Shown: piece after piece, positions 29,964 to 44,590 of the stretch
How positions within the stretch are numbered: the first letter of the stretch is position 1
Layout: each line of letters begins with the position of its first letter
Origin: Paralvinella palmiformis
Lineage: Eukaryota; Annelida; Polychaeta; Terebellida; Alvinellidae
Length of the DNA: 64,000 bases
Reading direction: 5' to 3'
NCBI GenBank assembly: GCA_025642065.1
Contig: JAODUP010001075.1
Span: 1-64,000, forward strand
The notes under the pieces: generated by a model
What the model was told of the DNA's origin: nothing
Databases searched by the model: none
Seen by the model: the letters and a program-made list of their open reading frames with translations, nothing else
Translations under genes and position numbers: made by a program

Positions 29964-32900
29964 TATAATCTTACGGCTAGCAAACAAGGAACACGACTAA
30001 ATGTGTAGATTTCCATTCGTCAAAGGAATAAAACCCGTGTGACACAGTCTAACATTCTTTTACCATGTCAAATTTAGGTGGCCAGTTATTTATTAGCCTT
30101 TTATTAAGGGGTTAAATTCTGAATGTTTATTTTACATGGTGATTGAATTTAGTTACTTATGCCATCGTATAATACACACGGCTATTCCATTTGGGCAATA
30201 AGTCTTATTTGGACGTGATACAGAATTAAACATTAAATATACATTTTGTTTTGAGTTTGCTCGTTCTAATAATGTGTCATTGGCATTATCCTGTTAATGC
30301 CCTAGATATGGAAAGAGTATGTGTTTGTGTCGTTTGGATTTGCGAAATAGCAATTTGTACAATTGGCAGTAAAACAGCTAATACAAAATGCTATGGCTAT
30401 GGTAGTGTCGTTTACAAAACCAATAGCAATTGTGAGATAATTCACACTAAGATGTGTCGTATTCAGAAAATATGGTATATTTATGCCATAAGCCAGTATA
30501 AGTCAAACATATTTTGATATATTCCAGGCTGGCAACAAAACGTATTATTGGTCCAATATTCTGATTATATCTTCATCCCTCCTGAATAACATTACAACCT
30601 TTCTAATTGACAAAACGAATGACGATACCACCGATTCTTCAAACTGGTTTGAGTAAATCTCTTTAATTATTTAGTACTATATACGACCGTTAGGGCACAT
30701 CATTATATTCACATGCATTACTGCTTACTTGCAAGAGTTTCTTCTGTATAGCTTTTTACTGCAGCAAATGTATGTGCATGGTAATAATTATTCCAAAACC
30801 CTTATCCTAGATCTATTTGAATGTTAATTATGTCTTTAGTGTTGTTCATGTGATAATTGCATCAGGTAGCAAATAATTACTCGTAAAAAAAAAATGAGCC
30901 CTAAAAACTATTTCCATCACCAATATTAACCTAATATTTGATAATTGTCCTGATGCATATCAAAGCTAAAGGTAAACAATCTCCCCTAGATCCCCCCCCC
31001 CCTCTCATGTATGCAATAATCAATAAACAATCTTTAGCTATCATTCTATTGTTACGGTACAATTTAGCGAGTATGTTGACCAACGCCATTAATGTCGAAT
31101 AACATCAAAACAATGACGTTTTGTCAAATGGAAAACATTCCACCCACTCATCTTTAATACTTTCGTTATGTCTGGCCTTGAATATAGTGTTCTTGCATTA
31201 CTAACATGGGTCATGAAACCTTTTCGCGCAGCTATTGCGCCAACTTGTCTACCAAAAAAAAAACACAAATTCATGTGAGATATTAAAAAGTAATAACTTT
31301 GTCTACAGGCTTAAGTGACTATTATTGTAGTCAGAACAATAACATACGACACTCAACTGACATGATAATTGTGGCTACTGACTTCCATTACTGATGATAT
31401 CTGATGGATGTTAAAGACGAACTAAATTGATCACGCTACTTGCCTGTCTTAGAATTGAACATTGCCAGTGATATTTAATCCCTCTATACTAAGTGACAAA
31501 TGTTTAGCTATGAATGAATTATTTGTTTTTGATCTGTACGTATTGCTATAACGATTTGGGAGTTATTAATAGGCGAAAGGAAGGCTTAGATTAGCTGACT
31601 AACTATCGATAATCCTATCGACAGTAGTCAGTACCGAAGTAATCTAAACGTAAGAGTTATAAGGGAATTTGACATGTCAACAGATATCTGAAGCAGGTGT
31701 CACAGAAGATGGATTAGTTTACTATCTGCTCTGAACTCGATGCGATGTTATATAGTTATGAATAATATATATTTACAATATATACGTCATATCAGAGAGT
31801 CAGGTTAGAATATGGTATTAGTTAACTGAACAATAATAAGTTTCTTTGCTTGTCACCAAACTCAGGTTAATCATGGACTTTAACTAAAAACACGATACCC
31901 TATAATAAACATATTTCATTATATGACTGTGGCTAGATATCTGAGAACGTTGGTATTACTCTGCAGAGGTTTCCTCTACTAGTGTATCTAACAACAATCC
32001 ATTTACCACTCTAATTGAGATAGAAGCGGTATATTACCCTCTACGCTTCAGGCGCATTACGGTACATGAGATCCGACATGTTTCTGCCCAACTTAATATC
32101 GTATCATCCATACCATCCAAGTTTTGTCCTTTGAGCAGTTTTCCATGTTTCTTCCCTGGATGATTTCAACCCACGTGATATCGACATGTCTGATGACAGA
32201 TGATGCGAGTGATATATAGATTGTACGTCGCTGGAGCTAATCAATTATTTGTAAGATTTAACTGAAGCATCTCAGTTTGTACCCGACGTAGACAGATGGC
32301 TAACGATCGATATTGATTTAATGTACTGATTGCATCTATAACGTATTAGTGCTGCTGCAGCAACTGCTACCATAATCACAACTTCCTAACCAACAACAGC
32401 AGCAATTACTACTTTTATCAATAATACTGCTTTTACTGCCAACTCTTCTACAACAGCTTGAAGCTTGCCGATTGTGCTTTGGAAGAAATACAAACCTTTA
32501 ACTTGTCGGTTAGAATATGGCTCTTAGCTTTATTTTATGGGTGTGTTTCTCTACCTATTCACCGCCAAGACTATAAGCTTCAAGCTTCTACAACTACTGT
32601 TTAGAATGTTATAACCTTACATGGAATTAATTGATGACATAACATGAAATCACGTACGCATGAAGCTATTTAATTCCGTTTACTGATTAAAGGTAAATAT
32701 TTTGATGATGTCCCCAATTTACCTTTTGGTTTGCCTATTCTTTAGAGAATGCAATTCTTGATCCGAGGGATACTATTTGAAATTGAAACAAAGTATTCAT
32801 ATATATGTCAATTGGGAGAGATCAATTTTAATAGAGCCCTTCCACATCCATTCACCATAAAGGGAATAAAGGTCTGTCGTCTAGAATAAAATTAAATTTC

Positions 32901-33462
32901 TACATAAAAAAAACATATATATAGAGGAAATATTTGTCGCATAGTCTATCTTCCGTAAGCATTCCATATATGGAAGCCAACATTTACTTGTGACCATACA
33001 GGACAAACACACTACTTCCGGTTGTTTCAATTATAATACAAATTACAAACATCAAACGGCATATCAGTTTCTTCGGGCCATTCCTTGTTATTCCGGAGAT
33101 AGAGTTATTGACGATAGACGTAGTCTGGAGACGATCTAAGTTATTCTCGCTACATAAGGACCTATCTATCCAATATGTTTCTGATTATCATTTTAACTAG
33201 GTCACTGTCGATATGAGTCTCGCTACACGACAATGAATTCATTTATCCTGTTTTAAAACACTAAACGCCATAAGATGATGCAAGGCTTTCCATAAATACA
33301 AACAACTTTTGTAAAGATCCATTTCCGAAGTTAATCGTATCTGTTTGATCCAGGATTGAAACGAACATCAATCGATAACTAATTGTTTTGGTATCAAGGT
33401 CGTTCCATCGCGCATAAATACAAATACATTATCTTTTCCAAAAGCTCCGTTGAAAACAATGG

Positions 33463-33465
<3 letters not shown>

Positions 33466-33524
<59 letters not shown>
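33466..33524. repeat. (TA)n microsatellite
   Basis: About 58 bp of TA. Paralogous in position to 48454-48543 of arm B. Confidence 0.95.
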
Positions 33525-33525
<1 letters not shown>

Positions 33526-33800
33526 GAACTTAAAGATTACATATCTGAAAACTCACTGGATATTGTAATACAACAAATCAAGATGATCTATCTATACTTA
33601 TAAACACTAGGAATATAGTCTCAAGATAATGTCGTGTTTTATATTAAGTGAATTGTTGAAAATGCCATTAGTAGTGAATGATTTGACAGATAATTACCAT
33701 CCAATAAATAAATAACTAAATGTTTCATTTTGGGTTATGTTTGGATATACTTAATAACATAGCATTTACGCTCTGCATAACATTTACACGCGTGACTAAT

Positions 33801-33817
33801 ATTAATATTATTATTAA

Positions 33818-33878
<61 letters not shown>
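33801..33878. repeat. (ATT)n microsatellite
   Basis: About 75 bp of ATT triplets. No matching array is apparent in arm B. Confidence 0.93.
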
Positions 33879-34135
33879 TATTTGTATTTGACCTTATGTC
33901 ACTACTACTAAGGCGTATATTTCAAGCCAGTCCTATAATATTTTCTTAATAATCTAAAACTTGTCCTGCTTATTAAAACTATCGTATCATCATAACGCCA
34001 AGTGAGCAGATAGTAATATCTAGCTTTATGTGTTCATTGATTTCTATGCAAAAAAATGTATTTACCCGTAACACACAATTACACCAGCAACCATTATTCA
34101 GATGCATGTTTGTAGCCATACTAATAGAATAATCC

Positions 34136-34400
34136 ACCTCTCTCTCTCTCTCTCTCTCTCTCTCGCTCGCTCGCTCGCTATGTGTGTTTGTCTGTTTGTC
34201 GGTCTGTGTATCACTCTCTACGTCACACACGCGCATGTACGCACGCATGCGTGCACGTACGCACGCACGCACGCGCACGCACACTCTATGTGTATGTGTG
34301 TGTGTGTCTGTGTCTCTCTAAGTATCTCTCTATGTCACTCTCACTCTAAATCACTCTCCCCCCCTCTCTTTCTCTTTGTGTGTGTGCGTGTTTGTGTATA
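34136..34400. repeat. (TC)n, (GCTC)n, alternating CG/CA and (TG)n low-complexity field
   Basis: A TC run of about 26 bp, GCTC units, TGTT/TGTC units, a CpG-rich alternating tract (34224-34284), TG units and further CT-rich sequence. Arm B has only a short TC run here (50043-50071), so most of the field expanded in arm A. Confidence 0.9.
34224..34284. other. Uninterrupted alternating pyrimidine-purine tract (Z-DNA-prone), CpG-rich
   Basis: All 61 bases alternate pyrimidine and purine, using CG, CA, TG and a few TA steps, with about a dozen CpG dinucleotides and an internal perfect 14-bp palindrome GCACGCATGCGTGC. This is unusual in the otherwise CpG-poor, AT-rich surroundings. Established knowledge: such tracts favour left-handed DNA under supercoiling. 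Function is not shown. Confidence 0.85.
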
Positions 34401-36060
34401 TTTGAATGAATGCGCGAATCGGTATTTCTTGTTCTGGGCATTTTAATTAAAACAATGTTGTGAAATAATTTATGGATGATTGTCCGCCTTAAAATGGGTG
34501 GGCTAAGACGTTTAATGTACTTCATGTCTTAACAAAGAGTAGCAGATTATCTTTAAAATAGAAAAACAAATGTCACCTTTCGTAGGATAGGATTATGGAA
34601 GAGACACACGGCACATTGTATTGATCGAGGGATTATTATTGTCTGGCTTAATATATTTTCAAATGATGTTTTCACCCATGTTGCCAATCAAAATGAGAGA
34701 AACATTCCAGAATCAAGATGAGTCTGGTTTTATTAAACGTGACTGTCATGAAACGATTTCCCTCAACACCCTATTATCATGCCCAGTTATTGTTTTTACT
34801 AGTACAAACTTAACAACAATTGTATTCACGATTTTAATTAATAAGGACATTATATTTTGACGAAGCCATAAAGTGAGGATCATGGAATATTATGTATGCT
34901 ATTAATGTATTCCATTTGTGGCTGGCATCAAACAGAATAATCTGCAGCCTGATTAGTTAATTAACATATCAGCTATTCCTACGGATTTCAATTATATATG
35001 TGTTCTTATCGTAATAATAATATAATTTGAATCAAGCTTGATATTTGGTAAGTGAAGAGCTATTTCCTGCGAAACGTTGATCTATATCATTCAGCATCAT
35101 TGACTGGATCTCAAATAATAATTTATCCTACGCCAACCTCCTAATATATGAACAAACTGGACGGGATTAGTGGTTCCAAACAACGATATTTCCACGTCAC
35201 ATTCTAAATTATTAATTTATTGAGAGGATAACCATTTTTAAATCTTAAGGATATTATTTATTTTTTATTTACTGCCTGATACAGACATGTAATATTCAGT
35301 AGCATTGCCAAGTTAATGCTTTTCGCAAACAACCAACATAATGACATATTAATCCCTACAATTATTAACACCAAGTTTAGATAACAATCGGCAAGATATA
35401 TATTTTAAAATAATTAACTCGACAACAATCATACATGGCAGCATAAAACTACATTAGTTGATCCTTAGCTGATCTATAATGGCCGTTCTCATTGACCTTG
35501 TTAAAGTGTGGTTCCGTAGACGAGAGAGGCTGAGTGAAGTAGAAAGCGAGTGGAATTGTTTCTAATGGGGACCATGTTACCTAAATCATTGACTTCACGT
35601 ATGCAGAAACCAGCCAACCACCGCACTAAACAGACTGGGGCTTCATAAGTAGTCATTTGAGGACACGACCTTTTGTTTAGATCAAAGTTGGCCAAAGGCC
35701 AAATCTAGAGGCAGTGTCTTGTCTTAATTATCAAGGCCACTAACATAAGCATGCATGTGTCACATAAATCTGTATGCGAAAGCATCGTGTATTGGCCATT
35801 TACTGTATATTAAATATATGATGATGTGGAGGACAGATCAAGCTGACCTTGATATGTTTCGTTTATCTGTCGAATTAACAAGATTATGTTTCCTAGTATT
35901 TCCGCTTTTGTATGTATCCATAATCATTTACCCTTCCATGGCTGACATATTGTCCGTATGCATTATGTCCAAAGTATAAGATACATTATCTTGACTTAAA
36001 TACATTTATACATAATAGTACAATAATATAGTATACAAATTAATTTATTCTATGCCTTCC

Positions 36061-36130
36061 ATACATAAAATACACACAATACTACACAGCGCGCACGGTC
36101 ACACGCACACACTGGTACACCCTCACACAC
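36061..36130. repeat. Short degenerate CA-rich tract
   Basis: CACA and CGCA units with interruptions. Arm B has a longer CA/CATA-rich tract in the paralogous place (52290-52470). Confidence 0.6.
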
Positions 36131-37280
36131 TTGATAGATCCATAATAGGTTATCCGCATGAAACTAATATGTATAAATGTATTCGTATACAACATCACTA
36201 TCATGTATTTCAGTGATTAGTAACGCATTTCTTTTAGAAAAAAAAATATATTTACGAATAAGAAATATAATGTATTATTATATTACTCAGTATGTTGATA
36301 AAATGAACAGAAAGAGCTGAACGAGGAGGAGTGAGACGTCACTAATGATTTGTCATCATTATATCAATTATGTTTTCAAGATTCAGTATGAATGTTTGAT
36401 TGACTTGCTCTTCTCCTCGCTTTAGGCAATTTCTAAACATAAACGTATAAAACAGTCGTAACAATTGAATGATAAAACTAGACAAAATACTTTTAACTGA
36501 ACAAGGAATTTAACAAAGAAAGTGTAATATTGATAAGAAATAACATGACGTTTTAGAGAAAAGGTACAATGGATTAACGTTTCTATCTGATTGCAACACG
36601 TTTACACCAACGACGTGCTGTTACCACGAGTGTTGTTAATTAGACAACAATGAAACGAAATTCGTACTAATGGATAGGCTTAGCATCTCCGATTATTTCC
36701 AAAAGAATCAACCATGAATGTCGGATATTGGATGTTGGTAGCTTCCGAAATGTATGTCGCTACTCCCTTTGATGATTGTTACGATTTGTTTTGCACATTT
36801 TAAATTTGAGACTAAAACGATTTATATTCTTGGAATACTATTTTAGGAGATTCTAATTGTGTTTGTTACCAACGTTACTCTGTAGATCGCCGGTGTCGCT
36901 CATTTTAAAATCAATAATGGGAAAATCGGATGATCAAAAGTATATTATATGATTGCAAGATAATTATTGTATGTGCACTCTACCTGGTTTTTAAATATAG
37001 ATTGACAAACGTTATGGCTATAGAATAGCGTGTGTCTAACCGTGTCTACTTTAGATAGCCCATATATTCAAAGTGCACAACAGTATAGAATCGGATATGC
37101 AATTATAGGCCAAACTATATATGTTTGTTATTTCAGTTTAACCGTCAATCCTGGCTGATTACAACTAATGGAATATCCACCTACAACCTTCGTAACCAGA
37201 TAATGACTCTCTGTAACGAAACGGCGACATATACCTTTTATGGTACGAAGCAAAAACAGTCAAGTGGATGTTTCACCTAT

Positions 37281-37352
37281 TTTACACACGCACACGGACC
37301 CCGACACGGACACGCACAAATACACACCAACACATACACAGGTGTGTGTGTG
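37281..37352. repeat. Degenerate CA-rich then TG tract
   Basis: CACACGCACACGG-type units followed by a short GTGTGTGTG. The two overlapping plus frames across it have no other motif. Confidence 0.7.
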
Positions 37353-39187
37353 CGTAAATAAGGGTTGTAAATGGAAATTGAAGGGTGCTTGTAGACAGAG
37401 ATTTACAGTATCAGGAACATTAGAAAAAACAAAACAAAAAAGCCGCAGGGTATTGGGATGATAACTATTATATTACAGGCCAAATCAGGTAATGTCGAAC
37501 GACACTTCCTTTGAACATTCATCATATGTTTTCTAATGACCGTATTAAAGTAAATTATTGCTAATAAAACCTAGTTTATAAAGCAATCTCTACTGTCTCC
37601 ATTTGAACAGTTAAATGATGTTGGATTGGATAATAAGATGGCATACCATGGCATACCTTATATGTGGCCATGGGTAATTATTACAGCTGTCCTGTAATAA
37701 TGGAGTTAAAGAGCTCAAGGTGCAGTAGGCTAGATTTTCTGGTACAGTAACCATCCTGGATTTCATAATTAGGCTTATATATTGTGTACTATATTAGAGT
37801 TACTGAATATATTACGTAGTCATGTATACCATGCGCTTGTTTAGAATCACATAGGTAATTTAACTGCAAGATAACATTTTCTTTTGAAAACCATGCAATG
37901 AGGTAGATTTGTTATTGAAATTTGATATTTTGTGAGATATTTCATAACCCATTGATATATAACTTTTCTTGTTTTTACCTGGAGGCTGATTTAAGTTTAT
38001 TATGAATAGAAATGTTTTATTTTAAGTATTCAAGAGAAATCCATTTTCATAGAACCGGTTGAATAATTCCTAACTTCTATGTAGGCTTTAAGTCGGCACA
38101 GAACAAGTCCTAGACTATATTTCTATGCGAAAAGTTATTTAAACAATTACACCTTTGCAGTAGAAATCATTTCGTTTATTAAGATGTGATGACTGATTAA
38201 TATTTTGGGAAAATTAGGTTAACAGGTGTAAGATTGGTTGAATCGGGGAATCTTTTGCTAGAAATTGATTTTCGTTCCTGCAAAGGTTTTTTTGTATAGC
38301 CTATCTCAAGATGACGTACATTTTCTTTTGCAATTGCAAATATTCTGAAGAATGCAAATCACATAGAAAATCGCAGGGTAATTGTCTTGGTAGTTAGGAT
38401 TTGAATTATCTATGAACAGGAATGGTTACTTTTATTTGGGCAGCGACAATGCGTCTCTTTAGGGATCTATTTTTGATATTTATAAAATAGTTATCAAAGT
38501 CATTGCATATCATTGGTTTGACATATGTCCATAACATATGAATAGCTACATTCTTCCATAAATACTCTTGGGATTAGGATATATTATGATAATATTTAGT
38601 TTATTAGTTCACAGTTTATGTTAAAGGCAATGGGAAAGTCAAATTTATTGTCTATTAGGCAACAGCTTTTCAAGTTTTGTTTTTCTTCGTATTTAATTTA
38701 TTAGTGTTATTCTTAGGTTAACAATATTGCATTATCGGGCATTTTGTTGTTTAATTTGTGTCAAGATACTCAAGGAAATAAATATTTCAGCGGCTATTTA
38801 TCTTAATTGAATTGATCGAGTTCTAACCGTCCATCTGACTATGATAATATCAGTGTGTATTGTCAAGGTCGCATAATTAAGTAAGAATAATCTGCTACAC
38901 ACAGTAAACAATTTATAATTCCATATTTTGCACTTATACAGAGCACCGATAAAACATACAATTATCTGGATGATAAAAGGCTTAACATGCTCTTCTTAAA
39001 CCTTGTTACCATAGAAAGCCCACACAGGAGATCCTGAATCAATGTTTATCAGTTTTTAAGCCGCAATATCTCGGAATGAACAATACTAGCTATTTCACTT
39101 AATAGCTCAAGTTATAAAGGTTGGTGCATCATGTATCTCAGACGTTCATCATTGCAAGGGGTCAGTTTTTTTGTTATAGTTCTGTCT

Positions 39188-39316
<129 letters not shown>

Positions 39317-40379
39317 TAGATATATAATACAGTCTCATACAATAATTGTGACGACCTCACTGACCTGTACTCCGATTATCGAGAGATAAAAAGTGCTGTC
39401 CAGATTGTAAATCATCGAAGTTCAAGTAATCTGAATCAATAACTGGTCATTTAGTAAGCTGTTACATTAGTTAACTACTGCCATTATTATATATTCTGGT
39501 AGGTGGCTGTTTCATCAGGGAGTTACTTTCCTACTATAATGGAGACACGAGTAAACTGGTTATACAGTATTCTTATTAGAACATCATTGTTTTTGTTATC
39601 ATTTCTATTTTACAATTGCATTTACCAGATTTCAATTATACTGCTTTCTGATTCTTTACCCCAATTTAAGATATTATATACAATTCGTATCTGAAAAACA
39701 TAAATCCGTACTTAGTTCATAAAATCAGTTAGTGGAAATTTGTATGAAGAATACTAACGTTTATAAAATGATATATACTGAGCCATGTACTGAGTAGTGG
39801 ATAGAGATACTGATTAACGTTACAAAGGAACTTGTTTATTAAATAATGTACATTCTACTAAGTCTAGTTTAGTTCTTGTTATTTTTTCACATAATAAAAC
39901 TCGAACTAATTTTATGTTTTGATATGAAATAATCAATTTCTGGATAGTTTGTGTTAATGAACGATTTATAAAACTTTCTATCGCATAGATTTAAAAATAT
40001 GTTTTACAAGAGAAATATGTTCCTTGGTTAGATACAAATTTGCAATGTTACAAGATCACGTTAACAAAACTGTCATAACTTGTTTTTAATTCGCTGAAGG
40101 TGATTGATGCTATAATCAGATATGCCATATAACAGGGAGTTAGAATAATCTATACTAATTGTAATAAAGAAAAGAAAAGTCTGTCTTGGGTCTAGAAAGC
40201 ATTTAAACAGTGGATATTCTTAAAAGTATATTAGGCAGTTCGGTATTCTGTTGTGACATGTTCATAAATGTTAATATATTGGTCAAAATAGTCACTAGAT
40301 TTGTTACTGACCCATTAGAGGTAATCGAAGATTGACCTATTTGTAATTATGGTGTATTTAGGGATTTAACCAATGTCAA

Positions 40380-40575
40380 ATATGAGCAATACAATATTTT
40401 AAATTCTTCAAACAAGATGAGAAATGTAGCTCATTGTCAGAATCCAGTGTTATATACAGGTATTTGTCATCAGCATCCTAGGCGATATTAAACCCCTTAT
40501 CGCTGTGCAATGATCCCAAAACAGAACGGGTATACAAAGTGAAAACCAGAGAACCAGTAACTGAATTCGGTGGTA
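40380..40575 (-). pseudogene. LINE reverse-transcriptase fragment, arm A copy
   Basis: On the minus strand the frames give VTGSLVFTLYTRS (PQGSVLGPLLFTLYT in families), then DADDKYLYITLDS (YADDTQLY) and CLKNLKYCIAHI (C...IEDCIADI). The first Tyr of the active-site box is Asp here. Stops and small frameshifts are present. The same fragment lies at 58010-58243 in arm B, so the insertion is older than D2. Confidence 0.7.
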
Positions 40576-41020
40576 AGCAAAGGAACATTTCACTAAAATT
40601 CTAAGTCGTCTTTATCTCATACTTTAGACTTTAATTTTAGCTTTAAATACATCTGACCTGTACATTATTATAATGCGTTTCAATAAGATTGTCGTCTTTA
40701 AAATTTCCCTTAAAATGTCTTACAATTCGAAAAATTAACGAGCACTTTTAGGGTGTCCTTATTTTGGTCTGTATGAAAACCGAAGGCCACAAATTATCAT
40801 GGAATACGAGAGGACTTCGACAAAGGATGCCTTTAAGGGTTTTTATAGAGGTCAACTTATTTCCAGATTATCGGCTGATTGAAAATTTAATATACGAATT
40901 TGCCCAGGAGTGAATTATCCAACCGCGGCGATATATCAAAGACCGTTGACAGGCGAAATGTCGGGTTTCTATTTACATTACAATATTAAACTAACAATTT
41001 GATGCAAACAATACACCATT

Positions 41021-41944
41021 TATATGAAAATAAAACGATTGAAGTCCCACGATATGCTATAACCGTTAAATGACTGAGAAGCCCCTACCACGAATGATTC
41101 ATATCACAGCCAAATGACCAATTTGGCTTTGATTTATTATATTAATATATCAATATGTCACCATATCAAACAGGGTTTCTGTTTTTATGAAATAAGTTAA
41201 ATGCCATCTTAGAAACATGTAAATTATTAACGCTTGTGGTAATTGATTTTGATGAAAAAAAGGTTTGAATGAAAACAACAAAAAAAATTAATTTGTGCTG
41301 ATTTACCGATATAACCAAATGGATATGAACATATTTAGTTGTAACTAGATTAATATGTTGGAACCAAGACGACTGGCCGCCAAGGACAATTAACCGGCAC
41401 GTTCAATTGGTCAAGTAGCCGCCTCTTTATGGCATGTTGCCGCATTTTTAAGTTAAATCAAATAAAGAGTTCCCTGACGGCTAATGACATATAATGACAT
41501 ATGGACTGTCGAAAGGAAATTAAGAAATGATCAATAGAATGTCGAAACCGGAAGGAAATGTAGAAACGAAAGTTGCATCAATTTTTTAAAGATTTATTCA
41601 TCACGCTAGAGAGTATAATCAATGCAAAATTGTACATTTACCAGATGGAATAAGTGGATTTTTTCATTGCATAAACCGTTATCAGTAGTTTATGATTTAA
41701 TCATGTTGATCACGTAAAATACACGAACAAAAACCTGCTTACAATATTGACATGACATATATCACAGACAGCATTGACTATATACAGGCTCATTAACACA
41801 ATATGGAATTACTCTTTCGTATGAATGAACCTGTTCGGGTTATTTCAGTTTGGATGCTGACACAAACAATCTAACCCAGTTATAGCTATCGTTGGTTTAG
41901 GAAATCCATCTATCTAGTTGGCATCTTCCAATATCAAGTCATGT
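41021..41944. other. Spacer at the junction between D2 arms
   Basis: About 0.9 kb that I could not align to the left flank of arm A or the right flank of arm B. It contains a locally GC-richer stretch near 41365-41440 but no gene or repeat I recognise. The duplication breakpoint should be in or next to this interval. Confidence 0.45.
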
Positions 41945-42334
41945 GTCGATGGAATTCCATTTAATACACTGTCCATTTAATACCAGTATAATATTGATGG
42001 CGCAACTATTCTAAAAGATAGCTACTCTCGGAATAATTATATATCAGAATAACTTTCTTAACTTAATATTTAGTGACATTTGGCACTAAAAGATGTCCCG
42101 AAGAAGCCAGTCAAAAGTATTGATTATTATGTGAATATCGTTATAAATCACATGTAACAGATGGCATGTAACAGATATTTCAAGGCCATCATATTATCCT
42201 TTAAGGATAACGGTATATTGATATCAGTTCTTTCTTTTCTAATAAGATTATGTCATTAATACATTTTTCTTACAGATACGACAATTATTCCCTTAACATA
42301 ATAGAAAAATGTATAATTCTATACAATAATTCTA

Positions 42335-42335
<1 letters not shown>

Positions 42336-42406
<71 letters not shown>

Positions 42407-42500
42407 CGTGTGCGTGTGTGTGTCTGTGTGTGTATGTATGTGAGAGTGTGTTTGTTTGTGTGAATGTATGTGTGTGTATTTGTGTGTGTATATATGCGGG

Positions 42501-42537
<37 letters not shown>

Positions 42538-42550
42538 CTGTGTGTGTGTG
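42336..42550. repeat. (TA)n-(TG)n microsatellite with variants
   Basis: About 42 bp of TA followed by about 170 bp of TG with CGTG, TGTATG and TTTG interruptions. Frames on both strands through it are artefacts. Confidence 0.95.
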
Positions 42551-42887
42551 CCCTTAAGTCAGTAGCATAGAATGATTTAACAGTGAAGCCAAAATTTAAA
42601 GTGGATACAACCATAACACTAAACACACACAAAAAAAGACTAGATTTGAATATATCTGATATAGATGTGGTCAAATTAAATAGAAATAAAATAAAATAGT
42701 TTACTAAATGTGAAGAGTATTATTTTATAATAGACTAGTTGATATATTGCTATTCTATGGTTGTGTATGCTTCTTGGCTGATGAAGAATTAAATTATCAT
42801 AACAATTATGAATATGCTAATTACCCCTAACACTAAGATATCCCAAAGCGGTTTGTTGTCGGTCGCAGAGGTTGCTAGCATAAACAA

Positions 42888-43015
42888 TGTTAAGCGCTAA
42901 GGATCTTCACTAATCTAAATATTATAAGGTCATTAATCTAGTGGACGAAGATTAGCTGTCTCCCAGCATGTGGTTAATCTATAATGGCGAAATATCACAC
43001 AGTCAAATCGATGTC
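42888..43015. other. Best-preserved block shared by D2 arms, arm B copy
   Basis: Partner of 20505-20640, sharing several exact runs of about 20 bases and the AGATTA...TAATCT inverted repeat. Confidence 0.5.
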
Positions 43016-44020
43016 ATCAACATGATTTATTTACTCTTCATGTCAGTAATCCCCTCAAAAAAGTTATTTCAATGAAAGGAAACATTAAATCCGACGGAGT
43101 TAAAATACCGCGTAAGTACGCTAACATAAATTGGCTGATTTGACAGGTAAAATATCCTCAAAGATGTATACTGACATATCAAACATAAATAACTTACAGT
43201 AAAAAAGAAAGTGGAATAAAACCAACATGGAATGAATGTACTAGGCAACCGATCACGTTTTATTAAACATGTAACCTGTTTACGCCTAAATATAATTCTT
43301 TAGAATAAATAAAGTCAGACGTTTCCTTGTAGCCTACTTATAATGATAGTGACAATGCATATTTAATAAATCGCCCTTACTAGTTGTCTGTAAAATCAAT
43401 TTGTGTTGAACACATTCCCTGTCAATTTAAGATGACGTCATTTTGTATACTTCAATTACTAATTTACCCCAAAAGAACAAATATGCGAATTTCACATCAC
43501 GTCAAAAAAGTCTGAGCACACCACATAGTATGGGCCAGATTTGGATAATAGGTAAAGATGATCACTGGTGTCATCCGTAAATTGGCTGTTACTAACCATA
43601 ATGACAACCATGTCAAGTCATCAGTAGTTGCCCCTTTGAAGGAAAACATAGATGCTGTGCATTTATATTCCGTTTGGTACTTATAATGGAGCCAATGGTG
43701 TAATTCGGATCAACATCGTCTTTTATCAGGGGAATAAATTAATTTCACTAGCATGGCTATGTCTATAAGCCCCGTGGGCTAATGGGTAGGTACACTAAAT
43801 CGTGCTGTGGCTATAAAGCCGTAAACAAGAACCAACAAAAGCCACACCTGAGTAGAAAGACGGTTTTGTTTTGTTCCTTTTCTACCATATCGATTGATGA
43901 CCCGATGTGAGATACAGTTTCCTTGTTTAAGTGGAAGGTATGTTATGGGACATAAATCTGATTGGTAAATGGTGGATTCGTTGATCTGATTACAGTTTTG
44001 GTAATATACTCTCAAGTAAC

Positions 44021-44021
<1 letters not shown>

Positions 44022-44094
<73 letters not shown>

Positions 44095-44110
44095 ATAGTA
44101 TATATATATA
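44022..44110. repeat. (TA)n microsatellite
   Basis: About 60 bp of TA followed by TATTATA phase breaks. Confidence 0.93.
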
Positions 44111-44351
44111 GCGTAAGTTCAAGCTTTAGTGTAAGTATTTGAAAATATATTATTGATAACCTTGCGGCGAATAGCTAATAACATTTGGTCCCGTTGCCCT
44201 TTGAAGTTAATCCTGCAATACATACTTCACTAGATCTTCATCTGCAGATAAAACGTATGTTTTGCTTTTATGGCACAACGAATACCTGAGATAACATGCT
44301 GATTCAGTCTGTCTAATGGGATTTAGCGTTTATATGTATATCTCTGCCTGA

Positions 44352-44590
<239 letters not shown>

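Larger units (their letters stand above)
28539..31889. other. Arm-A segment without an arm-B counterpart, no recognised gene
   Basis: The equivalent interval of arm B (45450-46870) holds a LINE 3' end and a SINE instead. Here I see only a weak tRNA-like head (29388-29460), a 20-bp tandem duplication (29925-29963) and a C homopolymer near 30991-31003. Open frames such as 28882-29115, 30251-30517 and 31089-31274 have no recognised domain. Confidence 0.4.

Noticed and set aside
34621..34860. 79-codon frame in D2 arm A
   Set aside because: The arm B partner (about 50315-50525) breaks the frame with stop codons.
43761..43850. tRNA-like appearance of CCCCGTGGGCTAATGGGTAGG
   Set aside because: Resembles an A box, but there is no B box downstream, and the arm A paralogue (27002-27030) has lost the pattern. 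It is part of the duplicated block, not a SINE.
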